A DNA stretch of 64,000 nt, from positions 2,294,001-2,358,000 of the forward strand of contig NZ_JAMXIA010000001.1 of assembly GCF_025457425.1 (NCBI RefSeq), given 5' to 3'. Below the pieces are notes generated by a model that ran no database searches, had not been told where the DNA came from, and saw only the letters and a list, made by a program, of their open reading frames with translations. Numbering within the stretch: the first letter of the stretch is position 1; each line of letters starts with the position of its first letter. Origin of the DNA: Chryseobacterium foetidum (GTDB taxonomy: Bacteria; Bacteroidota; Bacteroidia; Flavobacteriales; Weeksellaceae). This document shows positions 1-8,478 of this stretch, one piece after another. The position numbers and the translations under genes are program-made.

Positions 1-1
1 T

Positions 2-310
2 AGCTACTGCGGTCTAGAGTCACAATACTTTCCTCCGGCTGATTTCTTTACAGATGAAGAATTATTGCTGATCTGCAATGCGTTTGAAAAGATGATGTTC
101 AGTTGGAATCTTGGTGTAGATTACCCAGAGAATCTTCCAATAGCACGTAGATATAAAGCAATAATTCAGACGTTGGATATGAAGACTGGAATTGTAAGCA
201 GTGGAATGTTGCACTTTGATTATTGTACAGGTAATGCACCAGACTGCGTTTGGAAAGAATACTGTCCTTGTCTACGAATATGGAACTCGGAAACCTATGA
301 TCATGAATGA
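2..310 (+). CDS. Hypothetical protein, C-terminal part (runs in from the left edge)
   Basis: The reading frame is open from the first bases of the window to a TGA at 308-310, so the start lies upstream and only about 102 residues are visible. The first candidate start inside the window is a TTG at 65, which would discard conserved-looking sequence, so I treat the gene as partial. The end carries a cysteine cluster (FDYCTG, then APDC, then EYCPCL) that could bind metal or form disulfides. I do not recognise the family with confidence and assign no function. A structured Flavo-1-like repeat follows about 100 bases downstream. Confidence 0.6.
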   Translation, partial: SYCGLESQYFPPADFFTDEELLLICNAFEKMMFSWNLGVDYPENLPIARRYKAIIQTLDMKTGIVSSGMLHFDYCTGNAPDCVWKEYCPCLRIWNSETYDHE

Positions 311-410
311 ATTTAACAGCGATTTCTTTGTTATAAACGCTTCAGGTTTTAACCAATTTCTATTTAATTAACTGGTTTCAGCAACTTAATTAATTTATTA
401 TCGGCAAAGT

Positions 411-508
411 CCCTAGCCCCGATCGCAACGGCATCCTTTTGTGAAGCGGTGGGGAACTTGCGGTGGCCACAAAAGATATAGTGAAGAGCGGGAAATAGCT
501 CCTAAAAG
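411..508 (+). ncRNA. Flavo-1-like structured RNA element, copy 1
   Basis: The sequence starts CCTAGCCC-GATCGCA-CGG and ends GCGGGAAATAGCTCCTAAAA. It shares both ends with a second copy at 12401-12517, although the middle differs. CTA and CCC at 413-419 can pair with GGG and TAG at 490-498. ATCCTTTTGTG at 433-443 can pair with CACAAAAGAT at 468-477. From memory this resembles the Flavo-1 motif of Bacteroidota (Rfam), whose function is unknown. It lies between two convergent genes, so it could instead be a mobile or terminator-like repeat. Confidence 0.6.
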
Positions 509-523
509 ATCTCATTTTAATTT

Positions 524-946
524 TTAAAATCTTGTTGAGTCTCTTGCTCCCAAGCCACTCATTTTTAAACCGTATTTCCATTGGACATAAGCGAAAACCT
601 GATAGAGTCTGTACTCGAATTTGATACCGTACTTTTCTGTGGGATCGTATTGTATTGATGATTCTATAACGTTTCTGTAGCGTCCTGATGTGAAGTAGGA
701 GTTCCATTCTGTAACGAGGAAGGTGTTTCTGTTTTTCAGGTAGCTTTCAGAATACTGCGAAATAGGTTGGGCAATTGCATTGAGAAAGTAATCGTACTGC
801 GTGTCTATGACTGTAAGTTCCCATTCTCCATCGTCATTTTTTTCCGGTTTCATCACCGCTTCTTCTTCGCTCTTCTGTGGCTTGTTCTGAGCGTAATGAA
901 ACGTCGGAAAAAGTGTGAGGGCGAATATTATAAGTAAGTTTTTCAT
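524..946 (-). CDS. DUF6146-like exported protein
   Basis: This 140-residue protein starts with a signal peptide (MKNLLIIFALTLFPTFHYAQ). The body matches what I know of DUF6146: an ELTVID strand, then Y-F-L near residue 53, 'VTEWNSYF', and a C-terminal 'GIKFEYRLYQVFAYVQ' segment, as found in short flavobacterial proteins of about 130-150 residues. Function is unknown. A lipobox is not obvious, because the signal ends in YAQN rather than a cysteine. The gene is monocistronic and faces the Flavo-1-like element. An overlapping frame at 390-707 on the same strand runs into that element and is not coding. Confidence 0.7.
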   Translation of the reverse strand: MKNLLIIFALTLFPTFHYAQNKPQKSEEEAVMKPEKNDDGEWELTVIDTQYDYFLNAIAQPISQYSESYLKNRNTFLVTEWNSYFTSGRYRNVIESSIQYDPTEKYGIKFEYRLYQVFAYVQWKYGLKMSGLGARDSTRF

Positions 947-968
947 TTGTACATGTTTTTAAATAAGT

Positions 969-993
969 AAGGCACTCCAATTAGAGTGCCTTT
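969..993 (-). terminator. Hairpin after the EEP nuclease gene
   Basis: GGCACTC at 971-977 pairs with GAGTGCC at 984-990 around a 6-base loop, just past the stop of the minus-strand nuclease gene. The T-run is weak (TTACTTATTT on the minus strand). Confidence 0.5.
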
Positions 994-1015
994 AATGCTG
1001 TAGGTTAAATTTTCG

Positions 1016-2203
1016 TTACGGTTCTTTCTGCAAAACCACGAAAGCAGGAAAGTGATCGCTGTAACCTCCTGTAAACTGATCACCATTCCATGAGCGGAAT
1101 GGGTAGCCACGGTAATTTCCTTCTTTGTTAACTAAATAAGGCGGTGCAAACACCTCTGCTTTGTAAACAGAGTATTCTTTGGTAACCTCTTTTGAAGTGA
1201 CATTTTGCGAAACAATGATCTGATCAAACAGGTTTGGAGCATCCTGATACGCCAAAGATGCAACTCCTTTTTTGTACAGTGGATACATCAAATTGAGGTA
1301 TGGTGTTGTCTCACTAAGATCTTTTGGATTTGCCTGTGCTTTCAGGTGATTTTTTAAACTTGAACTTACAGGGTCGTCGTTAAAGTCACCCATTGCAAAT
1401 AATTTTACGGTTGGATCTGCTGCACGTACACTGTCCATCTGCTTTTTGAGCAACTGTGCTGCTGCAATTCTTTTTGGTAGAGAGGCTGCCTCACCGCCTC
1501 TTCTTGAAGGCCAGTGATTCATAAAAACAGTGATTTTTTCGTTGTCTAAAAGCCCGCTTACCACCAAAATATCTCTTGTATATTCTCTTTTCCCTTCTTC
1601 ATTAAAAACTTTAAGTTCTTTCTTGAGTGAGTTGGTTACCTTAAATCTTTTTTTCTGATAAATCAGTGCGACATCAATACCTCTGTAGTCGTAAGAATTG
1701 TAATGCACTATTCCGTAATCATATTTGGCTAAAGTAGGATGTTTTACCAAATCTTCTATGACCTGACGGTTTTCTACCTCGATAAGGCCAACAACTGCCG
1801 GAGCTGTTTTGGTGTATAGTGCGCCCATTTCGGAGATTACTTTTGCTTCGTTAGCCAGTTTCTGCCTGTAGACTTTTGTATTGTAATTTTTGCCGCTTGA
1901 TGGCGTAAATTCGTCTGCTCCGCTTTGATAGCGAACAGCTTTTTTGCCTTTCAGGGACTCGTCATTCCAAACGCCTTCATATTTTTCTGATTCAAGAAAT
2001 TTTATACTGTCTAAAGGGATGCTGCGATGAAAAGCAGGGTTTTTTATATCTTTCGTTCCGTCTATATAATCCGCAGATTTTATGGTGTCCCAAAGATTTT
2101 CTACGTTTAAAAATCCTACTGTCGCAACTTTTCTAAGCTTTCCCTGCTGTGCAAAACTCCATGTTGTAATTACAAGCATCAGTATGCTCAATGACTTTTT
2201 CAT
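1016..2203 (-). CDS. Exported endonuclease/exonuclease/phosphatase (EEP) family protein
   Basis: This 395-residue protein has a signal peptide (MKKSLSILMLVITTWSFAQ) and an EEP (DNase I-like) fold. The catalytic series is visible: FLNVENLWD near residue 32, LIEVENRQ (metal-binding Glu) near 142, NHWPSRRGGE (catalytic His) near 226, GDFNDDP near 272, and YSDHFPAF (final Asp-His) near 382. The family hydrolyses phosphodiester or phosphomonoester bonds; the substrate here is unknown. It diverges from a TonB-dependent receptor and a DUF5689 lipoprotein. I infer that it degrades extracellular nucleic acid or another phosphodiester whose products are imported. A -7 box lies at 2230-2237. Confidence 0.88.
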   Translation of the reverse strand: MKKSLSILMLVITTWSFAQQGKLRKVATVGFLNVENLWDTIKSADYIDGTKDIKNPAFHRSIPLDSIKFLESEKYEGVWNDESLKGKKAVRYQSGADEFTPSSGKNYNTKVYRQKLANEAKVISEMGALYTKTAPAVVGLIEVENRQVIEDLVKHPTLAKYDYGIVHYNSYDYRGIDVALIYQKKRFKVTNSLKKELKVFNEEGKREYTRDILVVSGLLDNEKITVFMNHWPSRRGGEAASLPKRIAAAQLLKKQMDSVRAADPTVKLFAMGDFNDDPVSSSLKNHLKAQANPKDLSETTPYLNLMYPLYKKGVASLAYQDAPNLFDQIIVSQNVTSKEVTKEYSVYKAEVFAPPYLVNKEGNYRGYPFRSWNGDQFTGGYSDHFPAFVVLQKEP

Positions 2204-2229
2204 TTCTGATATTACGTTTAATTAATGTG

Positions 2230-2237
2230 CAAATTTA
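2230..2237 (-). promoter_or_regulatory. -7 box for the EEP nuclease gene
   Basis: TAAATTTG on the minus strand matches the Bacteroidota TAnnTTTG consensus and lies 26 bases before the nuclease ATG. No clear -33 TTG is seen. Confidence 0.5.
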
Positions 2238-2375
2238 AATTATTTTAAAACACTGCGTTTTAAATATTTGTAAATTTATATCTCAAATTTTTATGACAAG
2301 GTATACTGTATTATTAAAATTTAACTATGTTAAGAAAAAGTAACATTAAAATAATTTTTAAATAAATAATTTAAT

Positions 2376-2383
2376 TAAATTTG
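2376..2383 (+). promoter_or_regulatory. -7 box for the TonB receptor / DUF5689 operon
   Basis: TAAATTTG on the plus strand matches TAnnTTTG and leaves a leader of about 55-60 bases before the receptor ATG at 2444. The two divergent promoters of this locus are about 140 bases apart. Confidence 0.55.
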
Positions 2384-2443
2384 TGCCCCCAAAAGTTTTT
2401 AACTTCTTGAGAATAAGCTAGAAAGTATTAAAAAAGTATATAC

Positions 2444-5308
2444 ATGTTTAAAAAACTATCATTAGTCTCTTTATTTACTTTACTTCCCGCATCTTACTAT
2501 TATGCGCAGACTACAGTCTATGCATATCTGAAAGATGCCGATGGTAAGCCCGTCGAAAGAGCGGAAGTAGATCTTAAAGGGAGCGAAAATGATGTAACGG
2601 CAGACAAGATTGGATATTTTCAGTTTGTAGATCTTCAGCCGGGACACTATCAGATGGTGATCACAAAGCCTAACTACGAAACCAAGGTAGTGGATTTTGA
2701 TGTTACCAGCGATGAAAAAAGAAAGGATTTAGGTGTAGTGGTTCTTGGTTCTGCGCTTACCAGTGCAGATCAGGGATTGGCGATCATCGACAGTGATGAC
2801 GATGAAGATTCAAACAGCCAGGCATCTACTGTAGGACTTTTACAGTCTTCGCAGGATGTATTCAGCAGAATAGCTTCTTTTGACTTAGGTTTCTACTGGT
2901 TCAGACCAAGAGGGATTGACGGCAGAATGGGAGAAAATATGCTGAATGGTGTTTCTATGGTAAAATCTGATAACGGAAACGTTGATTTCGGAAACTGGGG
3001 TGGTCTTAACGAGATTACAAGATACCCTGAGATTTCTCAGAATCACGCTCCTTCAGAATATGCCTTCGGTGGAAATTCTTCTGTAATTTACAAGAATACC
3101 AAAGCAAGCGAATACAGAAAAGGCTTCCAGGGAACTTATTCTATTACCAACAGAAATTACAGAAACCGTTTTTCTTTGAGATATACTTCGGGGATGAGCA
3201 AAAAAGGTTGGGCTTTCACAATTATGGGAGCAAGAAGATGGGCAGAAGAAGGAATTCAGGAAGGTACTTTCTACGATGCCTACGGAGCTTATCTGGGAAT
3301 TGAAAAGAAGTTTAATGATAAGCATACGATGACTTTCAACTTCATCGCTGCACCTTACAGAAGATCTACTTCAAGCCCAAGTACACAGGAAGTTTATGAC
3401 TACAGAGGTGTACACTACAACTCTTATTGGGGTTATCAGAATGGTGAGCAGAGAAGTGAAAGAGTGAGAAGAGGTTTCCAGCCGATTTTTCAAATTCAGG
3501 ATTTCTGGAAAATCAATCCTAAAACCAATTTGTGGACTTCAGTTTCTTACCAGTTCGGAAAAGATAAAGGTTCACGTTTAGACTGGCAAAATGTTCAGAA
3601 TCCTTCACCAACATATTACAGAAATCTTCCGAGTTATTACGATTTCTTAAATCCTGATGCTTCAGTTACGAATCCGGACGGAAGCCAAACTACAGCTCAG
3701 GAAGCTTTTCAGACATCATTAGCGGCTTGGCAAAATGGTGATGCGAATACTACACAGCTTAATTGGGATAGACTTTACAGAAGAAATATGTCTCAGCCGG
3801 TGGGCAACTATTATGGTCAATCTGGTAAAAGAGCTTTATATTACATGGTGAATGATGTAAGTGATGATAAAATTTTTAATGCTGCGACTCACCTGACGCA
3901 TAATTTTAATGATACTTCAAAACTTATCTTAAATGTATCTTATCAGAATTACCGCACTCAGCAATATAGAGAAGTAAATGATCTTTTAGGTGCAGATTTC
4001 GTTTTAAACAGAGATCCTTTTGCAGCAACAAACCAGCCGGGAAAATCTGGATTGTTTAATGAACTGGACGATAACGTTACTAAAAAAGTAGGTGATAAAA
4101 TGACCTACGATTATATTTTCAGAAGACAGGAATTTAAGGTGAATCCTGGTTTTAAATTTACTACAGGAAAATTTGATGTTTTTGTTTCTGCGATGGCAGG
4201 ATACTCATCTTCAAGCAGAGAAGGCCTTTTCAAACATTACCTGTATAATGATTCTTACGGAAAAGGTAAAAACTACAACTTCCTGAATTTTGGTTTGAAA
4301 GCCCAGGCTATCTACAGAATGAATGGTAGGAACTTCTTCGTTTACAACGGTGCAATGTACAATCAGGCGCCTTTCCTGGAAGATTTGTTCTTCAACCCAA
4401 GAGTAAATGGTTCGGTAGCTCCAAATATCAAGAGTACAGTAGTAAATGCTAACGATTTGAGTTATGTAGTAGCTACACCTTTTGTAAAAATGAGACTTAC
4501 AGGTTTCTTGGTTAATACTGAAAACGAAACAACCGTTCAGAGGTTCTTTGCAGACGGTCTTCCTTTAGCCGGTGTAGATGCAGACGGAAATGCTACGAAT
4601 GTTCAGAGTGCTTTTGTAACTCAGGTAATGACTGATGTGAAAAGACGAAATATGGGTGGGGAATTTGGTATTGATGTGAAAGTTTTACCAACATTATCTG
4701 TACAGGGTGTTGCAAGTTATGGCGAATACACTTATCAGAACAATCCTACAACCTATTTCGCATCTGATGCAGTGGGTGCATTCTCAAACGGGCTTTCTTA
4801 CACCAATTTAGGCAAGTCTTACATTAAGAATTACAGACAGGGCGGAACTCCGCAACAGGCTTATTCATTAGGTTTAAGATACAATTCACCTAAATATTAC
4901 TGGATTGGTGCCAACTGGAATTTCCTTGATGATAATTATATTGATCCGGCGGCTTTGGTACGTACAGAATCATTCGTTCAGAACAATACTTCCGGAACGC
5001 CTTTTTATGGTTTGACAGATGAACAACTGAGAGATGTTTTAAGACCAAACAAATTGCCTTCAGCTCATTTCTTTAATGTGAACGCAGGGAAATCCTGGAT
5101 TATCGGTAAATATTATGTGCTTATTTCAGCTTCAGTAAATAACGTTTTCGACAATACGAAATATATTACAGGAGGATTTGAGCAGGTAAGAAATGCCAAA
5201 TTCAATACTTATCAGGAAGATTTCAGCAGAGAATATACTTTGTTTGCACCAAAATTCTGGTACACTCAGGGAAGATCATATTTTGTAAATTTACAGTTTA
5301 GATTCTAA
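2444..5308 (+). CDS. TonB-dependent outer membrane receptor
   Basis: This 954-residue protein has a signal peptide (about 1-21), then a carboxypeptidase-regulatory-like beta-sandwich (about 22-110, with the pattern 'DADGKPVERAEVDLKG...GYFQFVDLQPGHY'). A plug-like domain follows an acidic stretch (DSDDDEDS near 117), and then a long beta-barrel rich in aromatic-ended strands. It ends VNLQFRF with a C-terminal phenylalanine typical of outer membrane barrels. TonB/ExbBD-driven uptake is the family role; the substrate is unknown. The DUF5689 lipoprotein starts 26 bases after its stop, so the two form an operon, with a secreted nuclease divergent upstream. It is not a clear SusC: it has no SusD partner. 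Confidence 0.9.
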   Translation: MFKKLSLVSLFTLLPASYYYAQTTVYAYLKDADGKPVERAEVDLKGSENDVTADKIGYFQFVDLQPGHYQMVITKPNYETKVVDFDVTSDEKRKDLGVVVLGSALTSADQGLAIIDSDDDEDSNSQASTVGLLQSSQDVFSRIASFDLGFYWFRPRGIDGRMGENMLNGVSMVKSDNGNVDFGNWGGLNEITRYPEISQNHAPSEYAFGGNSSVIYKNTKASEYRKGFQGTYSITNRNYRNRFSLRYTSGMSKKGWAFTIMGARRWAEEGIQEGTFYDAYGAYLGIEKKFNDKHTMTFNFIAAPYRRSTSSPSTQEVYDYRGVHYNSYWGYQNGEQRSERVRRGFQPIFQIQDFWKINPKTNLWTSVSYQFGKDKGSRLDWQNVQNPSPTYYRNLPSYYDFLNPDASVTNPDGSQTTAQEAFQTSLAAWQNGDANTTQLNWDRLYRRNMSQPVGNYYGQSGKRALYYMVNDVSDDKIFNAATHLTHNFNDTSKLILNVSYQNYRTQQYREVNDLLGADFVLNRDPFAATNQPGKSGLFNELDDNVTKKVGDKMTYDYIFRRQEFKVNPGFKFTTGKFDVFVSAMAGYSSSSREGLFKHYLYNDSYGKGKNYNFLNFGLKAQAIYRMNGRNFFVYNGAMYNQAPFLEDLFFNPRVNGSVAPNIKSTVVNANDLSYVVATPFVKMRLTGFLVNTENETTVQRFFADGLPLAGVDADGNATNVQSAFVTQVMTDVKRRNMGGEFGIDVKVLPTLSVQGVASYGEYTYQNNPTTYFASDAVGAFSNGLSYTNLGKSYIKNYRQGGTPQQAYSLGLRYNSPKYYWIGANWNFLDDNYIDPAALVRTESFVQNNTSGTPFYGLTDEQLRDVLRPNKLPSAHFFNVNAGKSWIIGKYYVLISASVNNVFDNTKYITGGFEQVRNAKFNTYQEDFSREYTLFAPKFWYTQGRSYFVNLQFRF

Positions 5309-5334
5309 CATTAATTATCTTAAAAATTACTACA

Positions 5335-6726
5335 ATGAATATAAAAAAATACTTAAGCCTGGTAACAGGAGTTGCATTGTCTGCAATTGCTGTTACTTCT
5401 TGTACACAAAAAGACGAGTGGGAAACTCCGCCAATCAATTGCGAAAACAGATTTCCTGCCACCAATACTACTTTGGCAGATTTTAAAGCTCTTACGCCAT
5501 CTACAGGTTTTAAATTAATTGAGGATGAAAAAATCTTTGACGGTTACGTAGTTTCTTCTGACGAAAGTGGAAATTTCTACAAAACAATTTCTATTCAGGA
5601 TAAACCTGAAAACCCAACAGCCGCAATTCAAATGGAAGTTGACAGAGCGAGCAACTATGCAGATTTTCCTGTAGGTGCACACGTGAGAATCAGTGCAAAA
5701 GGTTTAAGATTGGCGTTAGACAGAGGTACAGTGAAAATAGGTTCTGTAGATCCAAGTTTTACGGTAGGTAGAATTCCGGCATCACTCTTAAGCAAATATA
5801 TTGCAGGTGTTTGTAACGGAAACGGTCTTGAAGTAGCTACAATCAAACCATTGGAATTACCAAACCTTGCTGCCGCGAAAAATGATCAGTATCTGAATAT
5901 GTTGGTAAAAGTTCCTGCATCTCAGTTTGCAGATGGTGAACTGGAGCCAACTATAAAAAACTTTATTGATTATGTTGCAGGTGCAGGTGTAGATACAGAC
6001 AGAACGATAGAAGATGCATTCGGAAACACTGTTGCAATCAGAAACTCTGGTTTCTTTGCTCAGGGTTCATCAAAACTGCCTACAGGAAGTGGTTCTGCAA
6101 CTTTTGTGGTAAGCAAGTACAACTCCACATGGCAAATGCTGATCAGAAATTCTGCTGATCTTAATTTTACTGCGACAAGAGTAGATCCGGCTCCACCGAA
6201 AGGAGGTACTCAGATTGCTTATTTAGGTGCATTCCTTGAAAATTTTGAAAGCTATTCTTTAACGCCTACAAATTTAGAAGTTTACCCTAAATATGTAAAC
6301 GATCCTACTAAAGGTAACCGTTACTGGCAATTGAAGACTTTCAGCAACAATAAATATATTCAGCTGGGAGCAAATGGAGGTTCAGGTAATTACATTACGT
6401 ATTTTGCAGTGCCTATCGACTTTACTGCGGCAAGCCAGTTTAAATTTAACGTAAATGTTGGATTCTGGAATGCGAATGTATTGAAAGTTTATACTTCAAC
6501 AAACTACACTCCACTTGGTAATATCGCTACAGCTACAAAAACAGATATTACTTCTGCGTTTACAATTCCTCAGGCTCCAGCAGGTGGATACGGAACATTG
6601 GCTCCTGCCGGTACGTATGATATTCCTGCATCGCTTACAGGAAACGGATTTATCATTTTTGAATATTCAGGTAACGCAGCTACTGCATCTACTACAATTC
6701 AGTTGGATAACATTCAGGCTTTGTAA
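5335..6726 (+). CDS. DUF5689 domain lipoprotein with a C-terminal choice-of-anchor-like domain
   Basis: This 463-residue lipoprotein has the lipobox VTSC with Cys23. The region about 45-250 matches DUF5689, a Bacteroidota domain with an OB-fold character ('FDGYVVSSDESGNFYKTISIQD', then 'VRISAKGLRLALDRG'). From about 285 a second beta-rich domain begins (ENFESYS, later YFAVPIDFTAASQF and a final TIQLDNIQAL), which resembles cleaved-adhesin or choice-of-anchor modules. It is probably displayed on the outer membrane next to the receptor encoded 26 bases upstream. I infer a substrate-capture role comparable to SusD, but it is not a SusD homologue. A strong terminator follows. Confidence 0.85.
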   Translation: MNIKKYLSLVTGVALSAIAVTSCTQKDEWETPPINCENRFPATNTTLADFKALTPSTGFKLIEDEKIFDGYVVSSDESGNFYKTISIQDKPENPTAAIQMEVDRASNYADFPVGAHVRISAKGLRLALDRGTVKIGSVDPSFTVGRIPASLLSKYIAGVCNGNGLEVATIKPLELPNLAAAKNDQYLNMLVKVPASQFADGELEPTIKNFIDYVAGAGVDTDRTIEDAFGNTVAIRNSGFFAQGSSKLPTGSGSATFVVSKYNSTWQMLIRNSADLNFTATRVDPAPPKGGTQIAYLGAFLENFESYSLTPTNLEVYPKYVNDPTKGNRYWQLKTFSNNKYIQLGANGGSGNYITYFAVPIDFTAASQFKFNVNVGFWNANVLKVYTSTNYTPLGNIATATKTDITSAFTIPQAPAGGYGTLAPAGTYDIPASLTGNGFIIFEYSGNAATASTTIQLDNIQAL

Positions 6727-6748
6727 TCCAGCAAAGATTTAAAATACT

Positions 6749-6786
6749 AAAAGGAATCGTTTGAAAGAATGATTCCTTTTTATTTT
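6749..6786 (+). terminator. Rho-independent terminator of the receptor / DUF5689 operon
   Basis: AAAGGAATC and GATTCCTTT form the stem, followed by a T-rich tail (TTTTTATTTTT). Confidence 0.8.
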
Positions 6787-6843
6787 TGACAATGCACGAG
6801 AGATTCTGAGTTTGTTTAAATTTCATTAAAAGGATTTAGATAA

Positions 6844-7016
6844 ACTGTAAGATATAGTTCGGTTGAAGCCTTAAATATATTTCTTCAAAACAAACAGGCT
6901 AAAGGTATTCCCATTGAATTGCAGAACCTCCGTTATCCAAAGCCAGGTGAAATTAATGTAATAGTAATTCCGCTGCAAAAGTTTCGCTTCTGCGGAGTTT
7001 TGCAAATTTTCTTCTA
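6844..7016 (+). pseudogene. Possible gene remnant without a start codon
   Basis: The 379-base gap between genes (6727-7105) holds a terminator at each end and an open frame from 6844 to a TAA near 7016. The frame lacks ATG or a credible alternative start. Its translation has protein-like composition, for example 'EALNIFLQNKQAKGIP' and 'YPKPGEINVIVIP'. It could be a decayed gene end or chance. A short hairpin (TCCGC / GCGGA) lies inside it. I do not recognise the family. Confidence 0.25.
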
Positions 7017-7053
7017 ATGATTTTTAATCTTTTTAAATCAATTTTAAAAAACA

Positions 7054-7084
7054 AAAAAACCACTGAATATTCAATGGTTTTATA
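7054..7084 (-). terminator. Terminator of the DUF6702 gene
   Basis: On the minus strand CCATTGAA / TTCAGTGG form a stem followed by seven T residues, about 22 bases past the stop of the minus-strand gene. Confidence 0.75.
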
Positions 7085-7105
7085 GTTGTAAAGGGATAAT
7101 TAAAT

Positions 7106-7576
7106 TTAGAAATCAACTTCGTTAACTTCTTTGCCTCGCTGGAAATTCATTGTTTTCTGACTTCCTTTGTAGGCGATGTTGACCAGATTGATCTGTTTCG
7201 GAAATGCTCCGAGTAAGATTGTATTTTTTATTTTAAGTGTATTTACATCCGAAATTCCATTGGCTTCAAAATACACCCAAACTGTTTCTCCGCTCACCTG
7301 GCTCCCTGTGAAAGTGAGCGTTTTTGGCGATCCGTTGACGTACACATCGAAATTGTTATTCACATATTTCTTTACTTCAGCTTCAAATCCGGCGGTGTTT
7401 CTGTTGATTTTTATGGCATCAGAAATGTGACCGGTATTTATTTTTGAGGTAAATTTTAAAGTTTTACTGCCTTCGATATAATCTGCTTTGGTCATTGAAG
7501 AGTAAAAGTCAAAAACTGTAAAACTCATCAGAGAAACCAACGCTAAAACTGCTGTTAAATATAAAATTTTTCTCAT
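7106..7576 (-). CDS. DUF6702 family protein
   Basis: I start at the ATG at 7576, giving 156 residues. The longer frame uses a TTG at 7597 and adds seven residues that would spoil the signal sequence. The protein begins MRKILYLTAVLALVSLMSF and continues with 'FDFYSSMTKADYIEGSKTLKF', the opening of DUF6702, a flavobacterial family of exported or membrane-anchored beta-rich proteins of unknown function. No catalytic motif is visible. The gene appears monocistronic with its own terminator; the LOG gene that precedes it on the same strand ends 60 bases upstream. Confidence 0.7.
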   Translation of the reverse strand: MRKILYLTAVLALVSLMSFTVFDFYSSMTKADYIEGSKTLKFTSKINTGHISDAIKINRNTAGFEAEVKKYVNNNFDVYVNGSPKTLTFTGSQVSGETVWVYFEANGISDVNTLKIKNTILLGAFPKQINLVNIAYKGSQKTMNFQRGKEVNEVDF

Positions 7577-7636
7577 TTCAGTTGATCTTTTTTTCAATCA
7601 TTTGTGTTCGGATTAAAATCTCAAATTATGTGCCAA

Positions 7637-8389
7637 TCAGAAGTTTACGTTCACCGAATACTTGTCGTAAAAAGCTTTTATATGCGCAACAGCCTCGTCA
7701 GCAGTATCTACCACGCGGTAAAGATCGAGATCGGGCTCAGAAATCATTTTTTCTTTCAGTAAAGTTTCTTTAAACCAGTCTAATAAGCCACCCCAAAATT
7801 CGGAACCAACCAAAACAATTGGAAATTTCCCGATCTTATTGGTTTGGATTAAAGTTAAAGCTTCAGTAAGTTCATCCAAAGTTCCAAAACCTCCAGGCAT
7901 CACAATAAATCCCTGTGAATATTTGATGAACATCACTTTTCTCACAAAGAAATAATCAAAATTCAGAGAATACATTTTATTGATGTACGGATTGAAATGT
8001 TGCTCAAAAGGCAAATCGATATTCAAACCGATCGATTTTCCCTGAGCGTTGAAAGCTCCTTTATTTCCTGCTTCCATAATTCCCGGACCGCCACCGGTAA
8101 TTACTCCAAAGCCAATTTTGGTAATCTTTTCGGCAATTTCAACTGCCATATTATAATATTTGCTTTCCGGCTGCAGTCTTGCAGAACCAAAAATAGAAAC
8201 ACAGGGTCCTATTTTTGCCATTTTTTCGTAGCCATTCACAAACTCTGCCATCACCTTGAAAACCATCCAGCTGTCTTTGGTAATGGTTTCGTCCCAAGTT
8301 TTATCTTTCAGGCTGTTGTGCAGTTTTGTTTCGTTAATATCAAATTCAGGGTTTTGTAAACTTTCATCCCTGCTTCCTTCAATTCCCAT
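7637..8389 (-). CDS. LOG family protein (TIGR00730 Rossmann fold)
   Basis: This 250-residue protein has the two family motifs: GGGPGIMEAGNK at residues 99-110 and PGGFGTLDE at 165-173. Enzymes of this family are phosphoribohydrolases that release the free base from nucleoside 5'-monophosphates (LOG, YgdH/PpnN) and were long mislabelled lysine decarboxylases. This copy has an N-terminal extension of about 55 residues before the Rossmann core. It is last in a minus-strand run with the nucleotidyltransferase, RapZ-C and AmgK-like genes, about 90 bases after the nucleotidyltransferase. Whether it shares their function is unclear. Confidence 0.85.
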   Translation of the reverse strand: MGIEGSRDESLQNPEFDINETKLHNSLKDKTWDETITKDSWMVFKVMAEFVNGYEKMAKIGPCVSIFGSARLQPESKYYNMAVEIAEKITKIGFGVITGGGPGIMEAGNKGAFNAQGKSIGLNIDLPFEQHFNPYINKMYSLNFDYFFVRKVMFIKYSQGFIVMPGGFGTLDELTEALTLIQTNKIGKFPIVLVGSEFWGGLLDWFKETLLKEKMISEPDLDLYRVVDTADEAVAHIKAFYDKYSVNVNF

Positions 8390-8478
8390 TTATTTTGTCT
8401 CAAATTATAATTAAAATTCTTTTTTTTTTCAGCCAAACTCACTTTATATCAAACACTTTACGTGAGAAATGAATTTTT

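Noticed and set aside
390..707. 105-residue frame over the Flavo-1-like element
   Set aside because: It overlaps the DUF6146 gene in another frame and is read through a structured repeat; the product has no protein-like family.
2444..6726. SusC/SusD polysaccharide utilisation pair
   Set aside because: The lipoprotein is DUF5689 with a beta-sandwich C-terminus rather than the helical TPR SusD fold, and no glycoside hydrolase is near.
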